A stretch of DNA of 64,000 nucleotides from Ophioderma brevispina (taxonomy: Eukaryota > Echinodermata > Ophiuroidea > Amphilepidida > Ophiodermatidae), in the NCBI GenBank assembly GCA_023653785.1, contig JAMKCH010001589.1, positions 105,086-169,085 on the forward strand. Reading direction: 5' to 3'. This document shows, piece after piece, positions 47,811-60,240 of the stretch. Below the pieces are notes generated by a model, which did not search any database, was not told the origin of the DNA, and worked only from the letters and a program-made list of their open reading frames with translations. Position 1 is the stretch's first letter. Every line of letters begins with the position of its first letter. The position numbers and the translations under genes were made by a program.

Positions 47811-50393
47811 CAGTGGTCCTTGGGTAGTGACCCAAATGTTGGTGAACTCATGTGACCTTGGTGATCCATGTGACCTTTGTCCCCATTCACAAACCGCGAT
47901 TGCAGCTGACAAATGGATTCGGTGAATGCTGTATTTTTTTATTTTTTCCCTTAGTCAAATTTAGTCAACATAGGCATTAACTGCTCAAACTAGGTTTTTA
48001 ACACAGAATTTCACCACATGTGTTTCTGTATTTTCAACACTTGTGTTTCTGCTAATAAGCAAAATTTTTACAGGTTATTGTTGTGAAAAATTCAATCCTA
48101 CAAAAAAAACCTGAAAAAATTCAAATTAACCAAGGCAAATGTACACATGGCAGTTTTAACATACTATAAATATTTTTAATTCAGTCTTGTAACTCACAAA
48201 GCTTAATTCCAAAATGGACAATTTGGAATCCAATTTAACCATTTAATATGTGCTGTGATTGTGTTTTACAGGGGCCAACAGAATGCCCTTTAAAAATTAT
48301 TTGGTAATCAGAATTCTTACTGTCTCCCATACCATCCAAACAAAACATAATCAAGTAAAATTATTTATTATGAGTTGGAAAATTTTAGGGTGCTTGTGAT
48401 ACATGATACAGTGGTGTCAAAAATTAAAAAAAATTATACAGCCAACTTATGCTCAATGAAAAATTGCAACATTTTTATCCAGTGCTAAGTATTTTTTTCT
48501 TGAATGAATTTGTTTGAATTGTTACTGATGATGATGATGATATCATACTTAATTGTTTTAATATATTTTTTTTCAATTGGTATCTTGCATTCATCTTGTA
48601 CAATATTTTTATGGGGTGTATGTATGCACATGTGCACACACATATTTGGGAAGATGAAAGTTGCACACATGAGTATTTAATTGTGCATAGGTGTGTGGTT
48701 GGATTGGTAATGTTGTGTGTCAGGGGTGTGTTAATTAAATATTTTTTTTTATTTTAAAATGGTTTATTTGATATTATTTAAATTATATCAATTGTTCATT
48801 TATTTTGTGCAATTTCACGATGAATTTAATCTCTGGATCACCATGTGAAGTTCACAGCTTTAAAAACCAGTAATAATAATTACGATACTGTAGCTCATAC
48901 ACTTGACTATTAATATTCCGTCCCTGCCTCAAAACCTTAAACATCTGAAATTAAATTTTTCATAGATTAAACATCTCGGGGAAGAAGTTGTCATATGATG
49001 GATGTGTCACCACCTGTCCATGTGACGCAACCATCCATCTGTATAGAAAGCACACCTGCTCACAATTGAGCTGAGATAGTATTGGCTAGTCCACTTACTC
49101 ACTTGGCTAGTCCTGCTGGCTTGGACAATTTTGTGATTTAACCTGTACCGTCATAATTTGCTTGAAAGGAGTTGTTTCCAAATGATTAGTTCCCTGTATT
49201 GTGAGCTAGCTGTTTAGACCTAGTTTCAGTTACGTTGTCACCCTGAAAGAAATAATATCTTGTAATTCTCATGATGTCACCTTTCATAGTTAACCATTGT
49301 GAAGTCCATCTGTTGTATCAGTTTTAGGTTACTAGATTCCTGCAGAAATTATCCATACTATTGCAAGCTTTCTAAAGCCAAGCCTCCTGAATTCTATCTA
49401 TCTATTATATGTTAGTTATCTAATTTGCACCACAATAACCACTAATGTTGTAGTGGGTGTGGAAAAGTAACGGAGTTGCCTGTCATGATTTTGCCTTGGA
49501 AGATATCTAGGTGCACAAGAAATTAAGCTTAAAAAATACATGAAAAATGTTGGGACATGATTCAACAGGCACTTAAAATAGAACATACTAATAAAATGAG
49601 CTCAGTATGTACTCAAAGCATATTGTACATCCCTGCTATGCTTTTCAATTTTTTGAAGTGACAATGCAAAAAATAAGTACATTATAAATAAAAGAAAAGC
49701 AAAAGAAAAAAGGTTAATGGTAAGCTAAGCAAGGCTGTACAAAAATGCAGATTGGGTCCATTTTTGCAGCCTTGTCCGCAGGCCAGAGTGTTTCTCAGCA
49801 TCCCTAAAATTATACCTCAGAAGCATATTTTTATGAAGTATGGGGAAATATTGAACAAATGGAATGTTATGTTGGACTAACTTCAAGGCAGTGCAGAGAC
49901 ATTGTGTTAGCAGAGGTTGAATACTGAGCAGGTTATTTTGCTTAATGCAATGAGTAATAAGATTGATAATGGTTTTTTAAACTCACTTATTGATCAAGTG
50001 CACACTCTTTTGTTCTTTTAGCAATTAGTACTAAAATGGTCCCTTTTAATGATAATGAATAATCCATAAATGTTTTTGTGTTGTTGATAAATCCACAAGG
50101 TCAATGTGTGAAAGTGATGAAAACCATTGTTTCCTCAATACATTATTGGAAATATGATTCTGACATACTTTTTGTTCTGCAAAAGTGTAAAATACAGTGA
50201 AGACAAAAATGTATACCAGTATGAGCTGTTAATTTGTGTTTTCCCTTTTGAAGATGGGAAAATACCTTCTTTCTACATACTAAATTGTTAAATACATTCC
50301 TTGAATGGGTAAACAAAGATTGTGTTGTTGAATGTGTAATATTGAAGTGTGGTCTGCATATATTTACCAATTGCTTACATTTACTACTTGCTT

Positions 50394-50424
<31 letters not shown>

Positions 50425-50502
50425 GCACATGCATTCTTGCATGCAGATGTGCTTGTTTGTGTGTGGGTTTGTGAGAGTGAGTGAGTGAGCGAGCGAGCGA
50501 GC
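50394..50502 (+). repeat. GT microsatellite and GAGT/GAGC array
   Basis: A GT run at 50394-50426 and a tetranucleotide gagt/gagc array at 50473-50502. Confidence 0.95.
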
Positions 50503-50909
50503 ATTTTAATTAACCTTGACATTATTGTCATCAAGGCTTTTGTTTAGGAAGTGAGTCTCCATTGAAGAAAAATGCAGTGGTGCTGTTCAGTGCAAGAGAT
50601 TTAGGATAGGGTTTATCCTTTAGGATTAAGCTTTTAGAAGAGACTTCAACCAGGGACTTGAGTAGCTTATTTCTTCATGTAAAATGTGTACAGTATGTGT
50701 TATATGAAAGATGCAAAAAGGTAAGCTCTTGTACTTTATAGTAAATTAAGAGTTTTAGCATTTTTATTTACACAGATATATGAATTTACATTTAAAATAC
50801 AACATTATTTTACTCATACACAGCACAAGCATTTTATTTTTTGTCCTTTTTATTATTCTTGCTTCTCAGATAAAAATGTAAATATATATTGTTATTTATT
50901 TTATCCCAG

Positions 50910-51046
50910 GGCCTGTTGTATACAGTACTCCATGTGATCTAATAGCACCCTGTGTGATTTGTAAGGGAACGCTATCCATTACGTCTTCAGAAATGTATTT
51001 TGAGGTAGATGAGGATGATGCCGAATTCAAGAAATTGGACTCCAAG
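50910..51046 (+). CDS. NBEA/LRBA: Neurobeachin/LRBA-family exon (start of the PH-BEACH domain)
   Basis: This exon gives the strongest identification. After a tttatcccag acceptor, two bases complete the Gly codon from 39355-39507. Forty-five codons follow: PVVYSTPCDLIAPCVICKGT, LSITSSEMYFEVDEDDAEFK, KLDSK, then a gtaagg donor in phase 0. The GPV..STP..L.AP...KGTLSIT..E.YFEVDE..FKK.D.K pattern is the N-terminal part of the PH-like domain that packs against the BEACH domain in LRBA and neurobeachin. It is somewhat closer to the LRBA wording I remember. The frame is intact, so the gene looks functional here. The next family exon (beginning LAYTEGLHGKW in vertebrates) was not seen downstream and is probably outside the window. 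Confidence 0.95.
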
Positions 51047-52640
51047 GTAAGGATGTGACTGCTCTTACCATTAACCAACTTCCTAACAGAATTTAAAACA
51101 TGTAGATGGAAAGATTATTGAAGAAATTGTATTGCTCTTTTATTCACAGAAAGAACAAACTAAAATTTGTCAAGTTCCAATCAACTGACTGTACACTTAC
51201 CCATACCTGACTTTAAACCTTTTCCTGAATATATCCAATACCTTTGATGTTTTCCCATCCCTGATACTCATCTTGATCTAAGGTCCCCTAAAAAGAGGTA
51301 TGGCCCCCTTATGGTCATCCTCAATCCACCAACTCAAATTTTGAGAAACTGATGTGAATAAGATGTGATCCTGAGTTTGTATTTTTGCCCTGACAGTGAC
51401 CCATAACCTGACTGGATGCATGATTTGATGTTGATGATAACCCCTTACCTACTACACCTTGACTTTAAATCTTATTCCATCTTGGATGGTGGACACAGAC
51501 CTGACCCTATTTGCATCTTAAGGTCAAACTGTGACCATAACTTTGACTAAGAACTTGATACTAAACCCAATTCATACTTTGCCAATTAAAGTGTGAGCCT
51601 GCATTATATCAAACTTGTTTTTATGCTCCCTTTGTCTAGGGTGGCAAAGGAACCTTAGAGAGTGGAATTTATTGTTTATATTTTAGGACAACTGGCATTG
51701 TTATAGTCCATGTACTTTCAAACCACCAACTCCTGTTTGTGAATAATTAATTTGGCAACACTGAGGAAGCAGGTTGCACTCTGTGCGGATGACTGGTCTT
51801 GCGTATAGGGGGCGTTATCCATCATGTCCTCACACCATGTCAGTAGACAGTGTGTAGTACGAAAACACTATAATTATTCCCAGTGGGAATATTGCCACAA
51901 ACCTGATACTTAAAAGGGGTTGCACTTCAAACACAGTGACCCATACTTTTCTAAGTGTATCATAATTTGTCTATGCAAGATCTGTTATATATTTATTCCT
52001 TAAGACCTATCTTTTTCTGGTACGCATGATTGGATAACATTGAGTCTCATAACAAACCAGTAGTGTTGTAATTCACCTACCATGTGTTGACATCCCTGTG
52101 TTTTCATATGTTGTATGTGTAAATTCCATGTTTCAATATTGATAGGATTAAATAAAAAAACAGAATTGTCTCCTATCGTCTGAGGGTTGACAAACAGAAG
52201 GACGTAACTCAGCACTGAAAGAAATATTAAAGAATTTCTTTAATTCTGCTGTAATACTGCTTTTGAGAAATGTGATGTTTAATATTTTCTACTAAGCAAA
52301 TCTATTCATTACTCAAAATGTAAACATCATAAAGCTCATATATGGTACTGTAAGCAACTTTATATAAACTTTAGTAAACAAAGAACAATTTTTAATTATG
52401 AACAGCAGAATTAAAGAAATTCTTTAATATTTTTTTCAGTGCTGAGTTACGTCCTTCTGTTTGTCAACCCTCGCTATGTAGTAAGGATTTAATATCTCAT
52501 GTGTGGTGCCTTTCCCAATTTGTCTTGCTTGGACATAAGAATGACACTATGTTTTTACTATTTCTATATATGTGTGTGTCTGTGTCTGAATATGTTCACT
52601 CTACCCAATCTTAGCATTTTTGATTAATTATTTCTTGTAG

Positions 52641-52775
52641 CGAGGAAATCAAGTTGAAACTGATGTACAAATTGCATCAATTTATTCCAAGGAAGATAGT
52701 ATAAATGAAAAACTTCCCATTGAGGGATTCATTTATGATGCTACCCTGCAGGATTTGGGGACATCAACATGCTAG
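52641..52775 (+). CDS. Candidate alternative last exon of the neurobeachin/LRBA gene
   Basis: Directly after a tatttcttgtag acceptor the + strand is open for 44 codons in phase 0, the phase left by the exon ending at 51046. It closes with tag at 52773-52775. The peptide starts RGNQVETDVQIASIYSKEDS and ends LQDLGTSTC. An aataaa occurs about 130 bp later (near 52905). Splicing to it would give a protein lacking the rest of the PH domain, BEACH and WD40 repeats. A frame of this length is not rare by chance in this DNA and I know no homologue. Confidence 0.25.
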   Translation, partial: RGNQVETDVQIASIYSKEDSINEKLPIEGFIYDATLQDLGTSTC

Positions 52776-52821
52776 CTATGACTAATGTCTAGAGTTTTTT
52801 ATCCGATTATAAATCAGTGGT

Positions 52822-54600
52822 CTTAAAGACACTATCAGTGCATCCACCTTGGGAAAGAGTCCAAAATATTTTAAATTCCCAGGAAAGGCTGATAAAGTGA
52901 AGAATAAATCTGTAGTTAGAATTCTCATAATTTTTTTTTCCAAGTGAAAATTGATTAGAAATTAAGAAAAGAACACAGTGTCCAAAAATTTGATCTCCAT
53001 TTGGAATCGTGTTGAAGTAGTGTCCGTATGTACAGTAAGGACTAAAATATCAAATTTTGTCCTTATGAGATTGCTTTGGTCTATAGCTTGTGGGGTTGTT
53101 AGGATACCCCAATTGTACAAACAAACATGCAAATATCTGTTTTCTGATGATTTTGGATTTTTCTGGTTGAGCAAATCAATTGATAGAGTCATGTTCAGAC
53201 GGAGCGAATCACGATGATAACAACACGATTAATAAAATTTCAATCTGTTAACTTCGACAGGCGTCCACAGGTTTTTTCATCGACAACTTGAAAAGTTAAT
53301 CAACGATTATATTGCCGAATGTTGATAAAAACCGGAAAAAGTTATTTAACGCGATACTACGGGGTTGGACCACTGCAGGGCTCCAAAAATACCCCGCGAA
53401 ACAGAAATTCATGGCGAATGGTAGGCGTAAACTAGGGACTTCTTAATACCGTGATGAACGTTTTAAATTTGGGTGTATATCCGTAAAATAGGCGTCTGTT
53501 TTATTGCTCGTATATTTATGTTGCTTTGCGAACTAGCGTCAACAACACGGGCACGCCCTTCGAAGCTGTTTCGAACTTCGAAAGCAAGCCAGAGCAGACC
53601 GTTATGATCTTATATACCGTGCTGCATGGCTGCTGCGAAACCCCAAATCAAAGAGCGTTAACAGCATCCTCCTGGTTTTCTACATATTTTTCATTTTTTG
53701 TGTATGTAAAACTTCAAAAAATTCCCGTTTGAATATATAATTGGTGGTAAGTCGCGCCGGAAAAAAACATTCGGCACCATTTTGGTACTTTCATGACTTT
53801 TTTCAATCACTGTCTGTCTCCTATAGAATATCATAATCCAATGTTTTTACGAAATTCAACCACTTACACACCAACAAACAAAATCAGCGCCTTTCCTATC
53901 GACTTTCTTTTCTAACTGCCGATTCTAGCTATTTGCTAAAACAATCAATTATTTACCCCTTGATTGTAATGTGGGTTACCAATTGGGATCATCGTAACTG
54001 CTTGTCGGTCCTTTACTTGCACAAAAAGGCAGCCACATTCGTAGCGAGAGCCGATGAAATTGGATGGGGGAATCAATAAAATAGTTTCCACCTTGCCTCA
54101 AATAACGACGCTGTATCTTGCTATAGGCTAGACTATAAATGGCTAGGTGTCACTATAATGTATGTAGGCCTCTTTATGCTTCGTCAGATGTACGGTCAGT
54201 GCACGATTATTATTATAAAAAATGTATTTAATTTATCTTTTTTAAAACTGCCAGTCTGAGTTGTACTACACACATGTATAGTGCCGTCGCTATGATAAAT
54301 ATAAGGCGACCGGACGCGACTCCAACTACGTCTGATGCGAGGTCACACTAAACTTCAAGCTTGTTTATAAGCCTGTCCACACGGCCGTAAAAGCTCGTAA
54401 ACTAGACGCTAACAGGGTTAGCGCCAACCACGCTAAACATAAAGAATCTTGTGGTTTTAAACTTCGAGTAAACTTAAATTTTACAAACCACGAGTGCGTT
54501 CGCACGGGCACTAACTACAAGTTAAACTTCGAAAATTAAAACTACGATTTAAACTTTAAGTTTACAGTCCTCGTCTGAACACGCCTAGTGCCTTTAAGGG
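52822..54600. mobile_element. MITE family A copy interrupted by a Harbinger element
   Basis: Left end CTTAAAGACACTATCAG at 52822; right end GTGCCTTTAAGG at 54589-54600. The two MITE parts (52822-53186 and 54589-54600) are separated by the 1.4-kb insertion. Compare the uninterrupted copy at 9655-10028. Confidence 0.8.
53187..54585. mobile_element. Nonautonomous PIF/Harbinger-type element with TAG duplication
   Basis: Ends are agtcatgttcagacgg and the inverse of cgtctgaacacgcc, flanked by TAG on both sides (53184-53186, 54586-54588). The tandem copy of the same site at 54737-54993 lacks the element and has a single TAG, which fixes both boundaries. A 3-bp duplication and these ends fit PIF/Harbinger. 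Subterminal regions have repeated gtaaac/ttaaact words. No transposase or Myb-like frame is recognised. The longest frame inside is 68 codons. Confidence 0.8.
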
Positions 54601-54736
54601 TTCAGCTGGGGCCAAAATGAGGTCAAATTTCAAACTAGCTCAAATGTCAAAAGTAACTTTGTCTGAATGATGACATCAAGGAAATGTTTAAAGAGTTAAT
54701 TGTGACTTTTTGGTCTATATTTATGATGTCAAAGGT

Positions 54737-54993
54737 CTATAGCTTGTGGGGTATGTTAGGATACCCAAACTTGTTACAAACAAACATGCAAATATCTGTT
54801 TTCTGATGATTTTTTGGATTTTCTGGTTGAGCAAATCAATGATAGTGCCTTTAAGGGTTCAGCTGGGGCCAAAATGAGGTCAAATTTCAAACTAGCTCAA
54901 ATGTCAAAAGTAACTTTGTCTGAATGATGACACCAAGGAAATGTTTAAAGACTTAATTGTGACTTTTTGGTCTATATTTATGATGTCAAAGGT
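54737..54993 (+). repeat. Second unit of a 257-bp tandem duplication
   Basis: Repeats the segment formed by 53081-53186 plus 54589-54736 (that is, without the Harbinger element): ctatagcttgtggggt, ttaggataccc, gcaaatcaatgatagtgcc, gttcagctggggccaaaatg and so on to gatgtcaaaggt. The two units are nearly identical over the part 3' of the MITE end. Confidence 0.85.
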
Positions 54994-57900
54994 CAAAATA
55001 GATTCAAACTTTAATAAAAAAATGGGTGTATTATGGTATGTATTAGTGACTTCCACTTGTAGTTAAAACCTGGTTCAAAACCCAAGTAATAAAATGATCA
55101 AAACACCTATATCATTGTGTTTGTCTTACAAAATAGATTTAAAAGTCAAAGGTGACCTAAAGTTGTAAGGTCAAAGGTCACAGGCCAAAAGTGAAAAATG
55201 CTCAGATGGTAAAAAAGCTCCACTGTCATATTTTAATAAAATCAAACGATCATCCCCTCTCAAGTTGTAACCTATAGTTATAGGGTGAAACATTATTCCT
55301 GAAACCTCCCGAGGTGTGCTCAAATTATCAGGTGAGACTAGACTAGAGGTTTGAGAACTTCTATATTTTACCTTCATGCAAAGAAAAAAACACCCACACA
55401 TTTTATCCTTAGGATTTGGAGATTTAAAAAACATGTTTAATATGACATTGGTCATTAGCTTTGTTGGTGGACAAGACACGCACATTCCAAGACTGCAATA
55501 CGTTAAGTAGTATCAAGCAATTGATAATTGGATATACTGTTACACAGGAATGGTGGATTTGATGCTTTTCACATTGATTTTCTTGCCAAATATTAAAATT
55601 ATAAAAACGTTACAGAGTACCAAAAACATAATCTCTGATTCCAGGGAAACAAACACATGGTGAGGAGAAAAATTGTGAGAAGCTTTGAGACAATTCTTTA
55701 CAACTTTTTTCTGTGTTTTTGTTTGTGTTGCACAGCTTCGTATATGTTTTGAGGCATGTTTATGGTATTTCTTGCATATGTATTTTGGGGTGTGGATAGG
55801 TGATGTGTGAGTGTTGATTGTGAAATTATGGATGGCAAGGCATGTCTTACAAAAATGTATTTGTGTTTATTGTTATAAGTATGAGTGTACGCATTTGACT
55901 TTCACTAAGTTTGATTCATATTTTATGCACACTTGCAATTTCCAATTGACATCACCTTTACAATGTCTACATTGTCATGTAATTTACACTTGATTCACTT
56001 TGCTTGCTACACAAATAAAATTCTTATTTGCCAAATCTGAATAATTAAGTTACATACACACATGTGCATACTGTTGTCATAGTAATAAATTTGTACACCC
56101 ATGTAACACATGCCAAAGCTGGAAGAGAATTTACACTCTGATGCACACTCATGACACAGGTATTATACTACCAATTATGTGTGCCACTTTATGCATTAAC
56201 AACCCATTTAAAATATACATATCCAATTTATGTACCATTTCACAGACAATGTCACACCTATTGTGAATGTTTGATGTTCCATATATCACACAAGAGGTCA
56301 AGAATGAAAGAATGGTCCAATACTACAAAAGGAGTTTCACAGGTCCCCGTAATTGCACTTTTAACACTTTACCCCACACAGACATGATTGATCACACACC
56401 TCATGATGGATGATCTATTCAGTTCTTGTCTTTCTCTCCTACCCCCAGCTTTTGGATGATAGGCTTGGAAACTAGAAGAGAGGTGTTTTGCATCCATCCC
56501 CAGAGTTTTTATACTGCATTACTAGTGGTACAAGGCTAGCTATTTGCCATTTTGTATATTACATTTGGGTTGTCACAGTTGTATAAATCTATATAATTCA
56601 ACTTAATTCTGAAAATATTTTCCCCCAAAGCGGAGAGTTTTCTTCCCCAGGATTAAGACCTACAACAGAGAAAACAAAGGCAGTAGGTTAGAACATGCAC
56701 AACTGGAAATGAAGTAAGGGGTTTTTTTATATAGCAAACAACCATAATTAGTGTTCCTTTTGAATTACTAATAACCCAAAATTAATATTTTAGCATTGTT
56801 TCCAGGAGCACATATTAACATGGGTGACTAGCCTGTAGATGTACATAGTCCAAAACTCAGAATCAGTAAGGGTTTGAGCCTCTGATCTCCCTATGCTCAA
56901 CCCTCAGCACCCACACTGAAGTTTGTTAATGCTTTGGTTTCGAGTGGAGGGGTATATTGCTTGTTATTTCAATGCATATCAAAAGCTTTAACGTAGGTGT
57001 CTTGAAATACAAAGCTCTTTAATTTTTATGAATTCACGGGACCGTGTGCTAGCAGTAGTTGTCTTTGTCAGTTTCCATTTTTGACTGGCAAGGGTCACAT
57101 TTTCACATCCAGTTCACCTCAATTGGATAACATGCAAGCAGTTTATATTTGTTGAAAACAAGTCGACGAAAGACTCTGTGTGATCCAGAGAAAGTAAAAG
57201 GGTTTAGTTATGGTAAATAGCATTTCTAGTGTGCCTCACCAATTTTATACAAAACTAATGAACAGTGATGTGTTCCCGTGTAATTTTGTTATAGCGTGCT
57301 CTATATGTTGTTGAATTTATACTACGATGCAATCAGGAAAACCTCACCTTTCTGAAGCAACCATGGGACAGTGCGCATGTGAATCCAAGAATATGTAGAG
57401 AGCTATATGCATATTAGAAACTTGTTACACCAGAAGCTCATGCCTATAAAAATTATCATTGTTTAATACCGATATTTTGTATATTACAAGAAAATATTTT
57501 ATACAATTTGACAGAAATATTTGTACATAACCAAAACTGCAATATATATCATTAAAAATTAACCAATCTCGGTCACAAACACATCATTCTTGGAAAGAGA
57601 TGCACGTTTTGCTTGTTGAATGCAATGGCAGGTTTTGAAAGGTGTAAACACTTACACAAGATTCCTCAACTAGTGGACAATATGTGACAGGTTTTGTCAC
57701 TTAAGTACATGGATGACCTGTACCATGGTGTCACTTTGTCATACAGTTCCATTTATTCCTGTCAGAAGATGCAGCTAGAAGACAACCTGATGGGCACAAA
57801 TAACATCGCAGGTTAGAGAAGTCACTTTAATTAGTGGTAAACATGCTAGGTGTTTGGTATTGTTGGAATGTTAATATGTGGCCCAATTACTGAGAGGAGA

Positions 57901-58604
57901 GTACAAGTACCTCGTGCATCCACCCCTTGAATTTATACCTTATAGACGGTATCTAGGTGAACAAACTTTTACTAACCACAATACACTTTACATTAAAATA
58001 TAATACATTTGTTGGTCCAAGATAAACCAGGAATTCGAAGGGTAAAGAGCATAATGGTTATGATGTGACTGATTTTTGTATTATAATGTAGTTGTATCAG
58101 TTTGTTTGCTGGTAACTTCATAACATTTTTGATTGTATGTATTATTTTTTTGATGTGCATATAGTACAATTATTTTCCAGGTAAAAATACGGTAAGTAGT
58201 GTATTCTGGTAAACTGTTTATTTCAGTAACGCTTTCGGGAGAAGTGGAAAATTCCAGGTCAAGTCTGTTCCATGGCTTGCTAGCAAAAATTATCTACTCC
58301 TATATTTTATAAAAAGGGCCTTTATTATAGGTCTTGTATTAGATAATTTGAATGTTGCTAGGACATGGAACCATTTGTCAATAGCTGTAGTTGGTGTAGA
58401 AGCATGTTAGGGAGAGGTGGTAATAGAAATACCAGCTTGATCTGTGGATATTGTGGCCAGATTTATACTAAAAATAATGAATAACCCATTGGAACATGCA
58501 CTAAAGATGCTTAGAATTTCTAGTCCAGACCTGTGTCTGTCAGCATTGTGCTCATTTTAGAAAATAAGTGCCACCTTGCTTGCAATCCCGATAATTTATT
58601 ATTT

Positions 58605-58690
58605 TGCCACCACCCTATGAATTCGGCAGCCTCACAGAATAACTGCATGTGATGATGTGGTGGTCGAATACTGAATTATACCACCAATTA
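58605..58690 (+). repeat. Short repeat shared with 18370-18470
   Basis: gccaccaccctatgaattcg, gcagcctca, then gaataa and ctgcatg recur in the same order within the ~1-kb insertion at 17742-18790, suggesting a fragment of the same element family. Confidence 0.6.
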
Positions 58691-58927
58691 TGATCGCTGG
58701 AGTGGAAGGTTTGAAACCTAATCAAAAGGGCAAAAATCAGTGCAGTGGATTTGCCAGTAAAACAATGGAAATATTTTTTTTTTTAAAAAGCAACAAGCTA
58801 ACAAGGGCATGTACCAAACCTGCCTGGGCACATTTACAAGGCTCACAAGATGTACACGACCAAAAAGCATCAACTTAAAAAGGATTAGCATATTTTTTTA
58901 ACCCCATCCTTTGAACCTGTCGGAAAT

Positions 58928-59565
58928 TGCATCTCATTGCATCTCGGCCGTCCACAACTATTTTTGTCGCGAACCAATGACTCTCATGTTTTAATTCATC
59001 TGTGAACTATTCTTCCTGGACATGTACTCGATGCTTTTAAATGCATCTTGGGACGTCTTCCTCTGAAAGTGACGCGTATCTTTAATGCATCGGGGACCAT
59101 CTTCCTCCCCCCCGAAATGACTCGAATGCTTTTTCATTGCATCTGGGACAGTTTTGCCCGCAGAAGATTGACTTTGGCGCAACAATGCGTCTCATTGCTC
59201 TGGGACAGTTTTGCCCGCAAGAAGATCGAAATGGCGCAATGCTGCTCATGCATCCGGGACGTCTTCCCGAAAATGACCGATGCTTTTCATTCATCTGGTA
59301 CAGGTTGCCCTCAGAAGATCGAAATTGGCGCAATCTTTTCCATGCATCTCGGTCAATTTGCCCCAGAAGATCAAAATGGCGGCGTGATGCTGTGCTTTGC
59401 ATCTGGAACAGTTGGGCCGCAGAAGAATTCGAACTTTGCGCAATGCTTCTATTGGCAATCTCGGCCGTCTTCCTACAATGACCGCGATCTTTTCATGGGG
59501 CATCTCGGACAGCTTCGCGGAAAATTACGCGTTGCTTTTCATTGCATTTGGGGCCGTTTACCGGT
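58928..59565 (+). repeat. Minisatellite of two alternating unit types
   Basis: About eleven units beginning gcatctcgg/gcatctgggac (59043, 59087, 59139, 59197, 59250, 59291, 59344, 59399, 59455, 59500, 59545), with irregular leaders from 58928. Short units (42-52 bp) carry gtcttcc and aaatgac. Long units (52-58 bp) carry agttttgcc, gcagaagatcgaaatggcgc and aatg. A 280-codon + frame (59048-59890) runs through but changes phase relative to the units, so it is a by-product and not a repeat protein. Confidence 0.85.
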
Positions 59566-59691
59566 CTATTTTGCAACAAGTAGAGCAAGTCAGATTCATA
59601 ACAAAAACATTTTGCATGAACACCAATTTGCTTGCCTTTTCAAAGTTTCAAAACCTTCCTTGCCTCACGTATTCTTTAAAACAATAACAAG

Positions 59692-59880
59692 TCCAGCCTG
59701 CCGTGGCCCTGCCACGTCGTGTGATAAAAAAAAGCGAACAAGACCGACCAAAATTAAGGGTAGATTCTTTGCCAAGCCTTACCCTATGCATACACTAGTC
59801 AGCAAGAATTGCCCTCAATTTTGGCCGTTCTGTTCGCTTTTTTATCACAACGACGTGCAGGGCCACGGCAGCTGGACTGT
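59692..59880. mobile_element. Foldback element, ~190 bp
   Basis: Arms of ~80 bp: agtccagcctgccgtggccc, cacgtcgt, tgtgataaaaaaaagcgaac, ccaaaatta on the left. These pair with caattttgg, gttcgcttttttatcaca, acgtgcagggccacggca, gctggact on the right, across a ~25-bp loop. A detached copy of the end motif (acgtggcagggccacggcag) lies just beyond at 59899-59919. Confidence 0.8.
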
Positions 59881-60045
59881 ATTTTTTTAAAGAAATCAAC
59901 GTGGCAGGGCCACGGCAGGTAAAAAAAACTTTTATTTCATTTTTTTACCATGGGGAATAAACTCCTGACTCCTCTTTACTACTCTCGTGAAAGATACACA
60001 AAACCCCAGGAATACCACCGCATGCATCACCACCGACAAACCTAA

Positions 60046-60240
60046 CCCTGCGTGCCATAAAGACCCAGGTCCTTTTGCAGAAGACTGCTAAATCCCTGCA
60101 GGCCATCAAGACCCTGCCCCCTAAACCTACCAACTAAAACTAAGCCCTGCGGCCATAAAGACCCAGTCTTTGCAAGTAAGACCCGCTAACTCCTACCGGC
60201 CATAAAGGCCCGCGTCCTACTTTTAAAAAGCTAAAACCTT
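60046..60240 (+). repeat. Tandem repeat, about 4 units of ~48 bp
   Basis: Each unit starts ccctgcgtgccataaagacc or a close variant (ccctgcaggccatcaagacc, ccctgcggccataaagaccc, cctaccggccataaaggccc). Confidence 0.75.

Larger units (their letters stand above)
39508..50909 (+). other. Intron of the neurobeachin/LRBA gene (11.4 kb)
   Basis: Bounded by gtaaga and tttatcccag. It holds MITEs of families C, D and G, a LINE remnant, microsatellites and an unassigned GC-richer patch. Stretches with nothing recognisable include 41841-43120, 43150-44860, 45770-46900 and 47830-50390, all AT-rich. Confidence 0.85.
51047..58927. other. Downstream intronic or intergenic AT-rich DNA
   Basis: Follows the gtaagg donor. 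It contains a possible alternative exon (52641-52775) and the MITE A/Harbinger/tandem-duplication complex. From 55000 to 58600 I see no repeat with a partner in the window and no conserved coding segment. Confidence 0.7.

Noticed and set aside
59048..59890. 280-codon open frame on +, the longest in the window
   Set aside because: It runs through a minisatellite whose units are read in different phases, then into a foldback element. There is no domain and no start or splice context.
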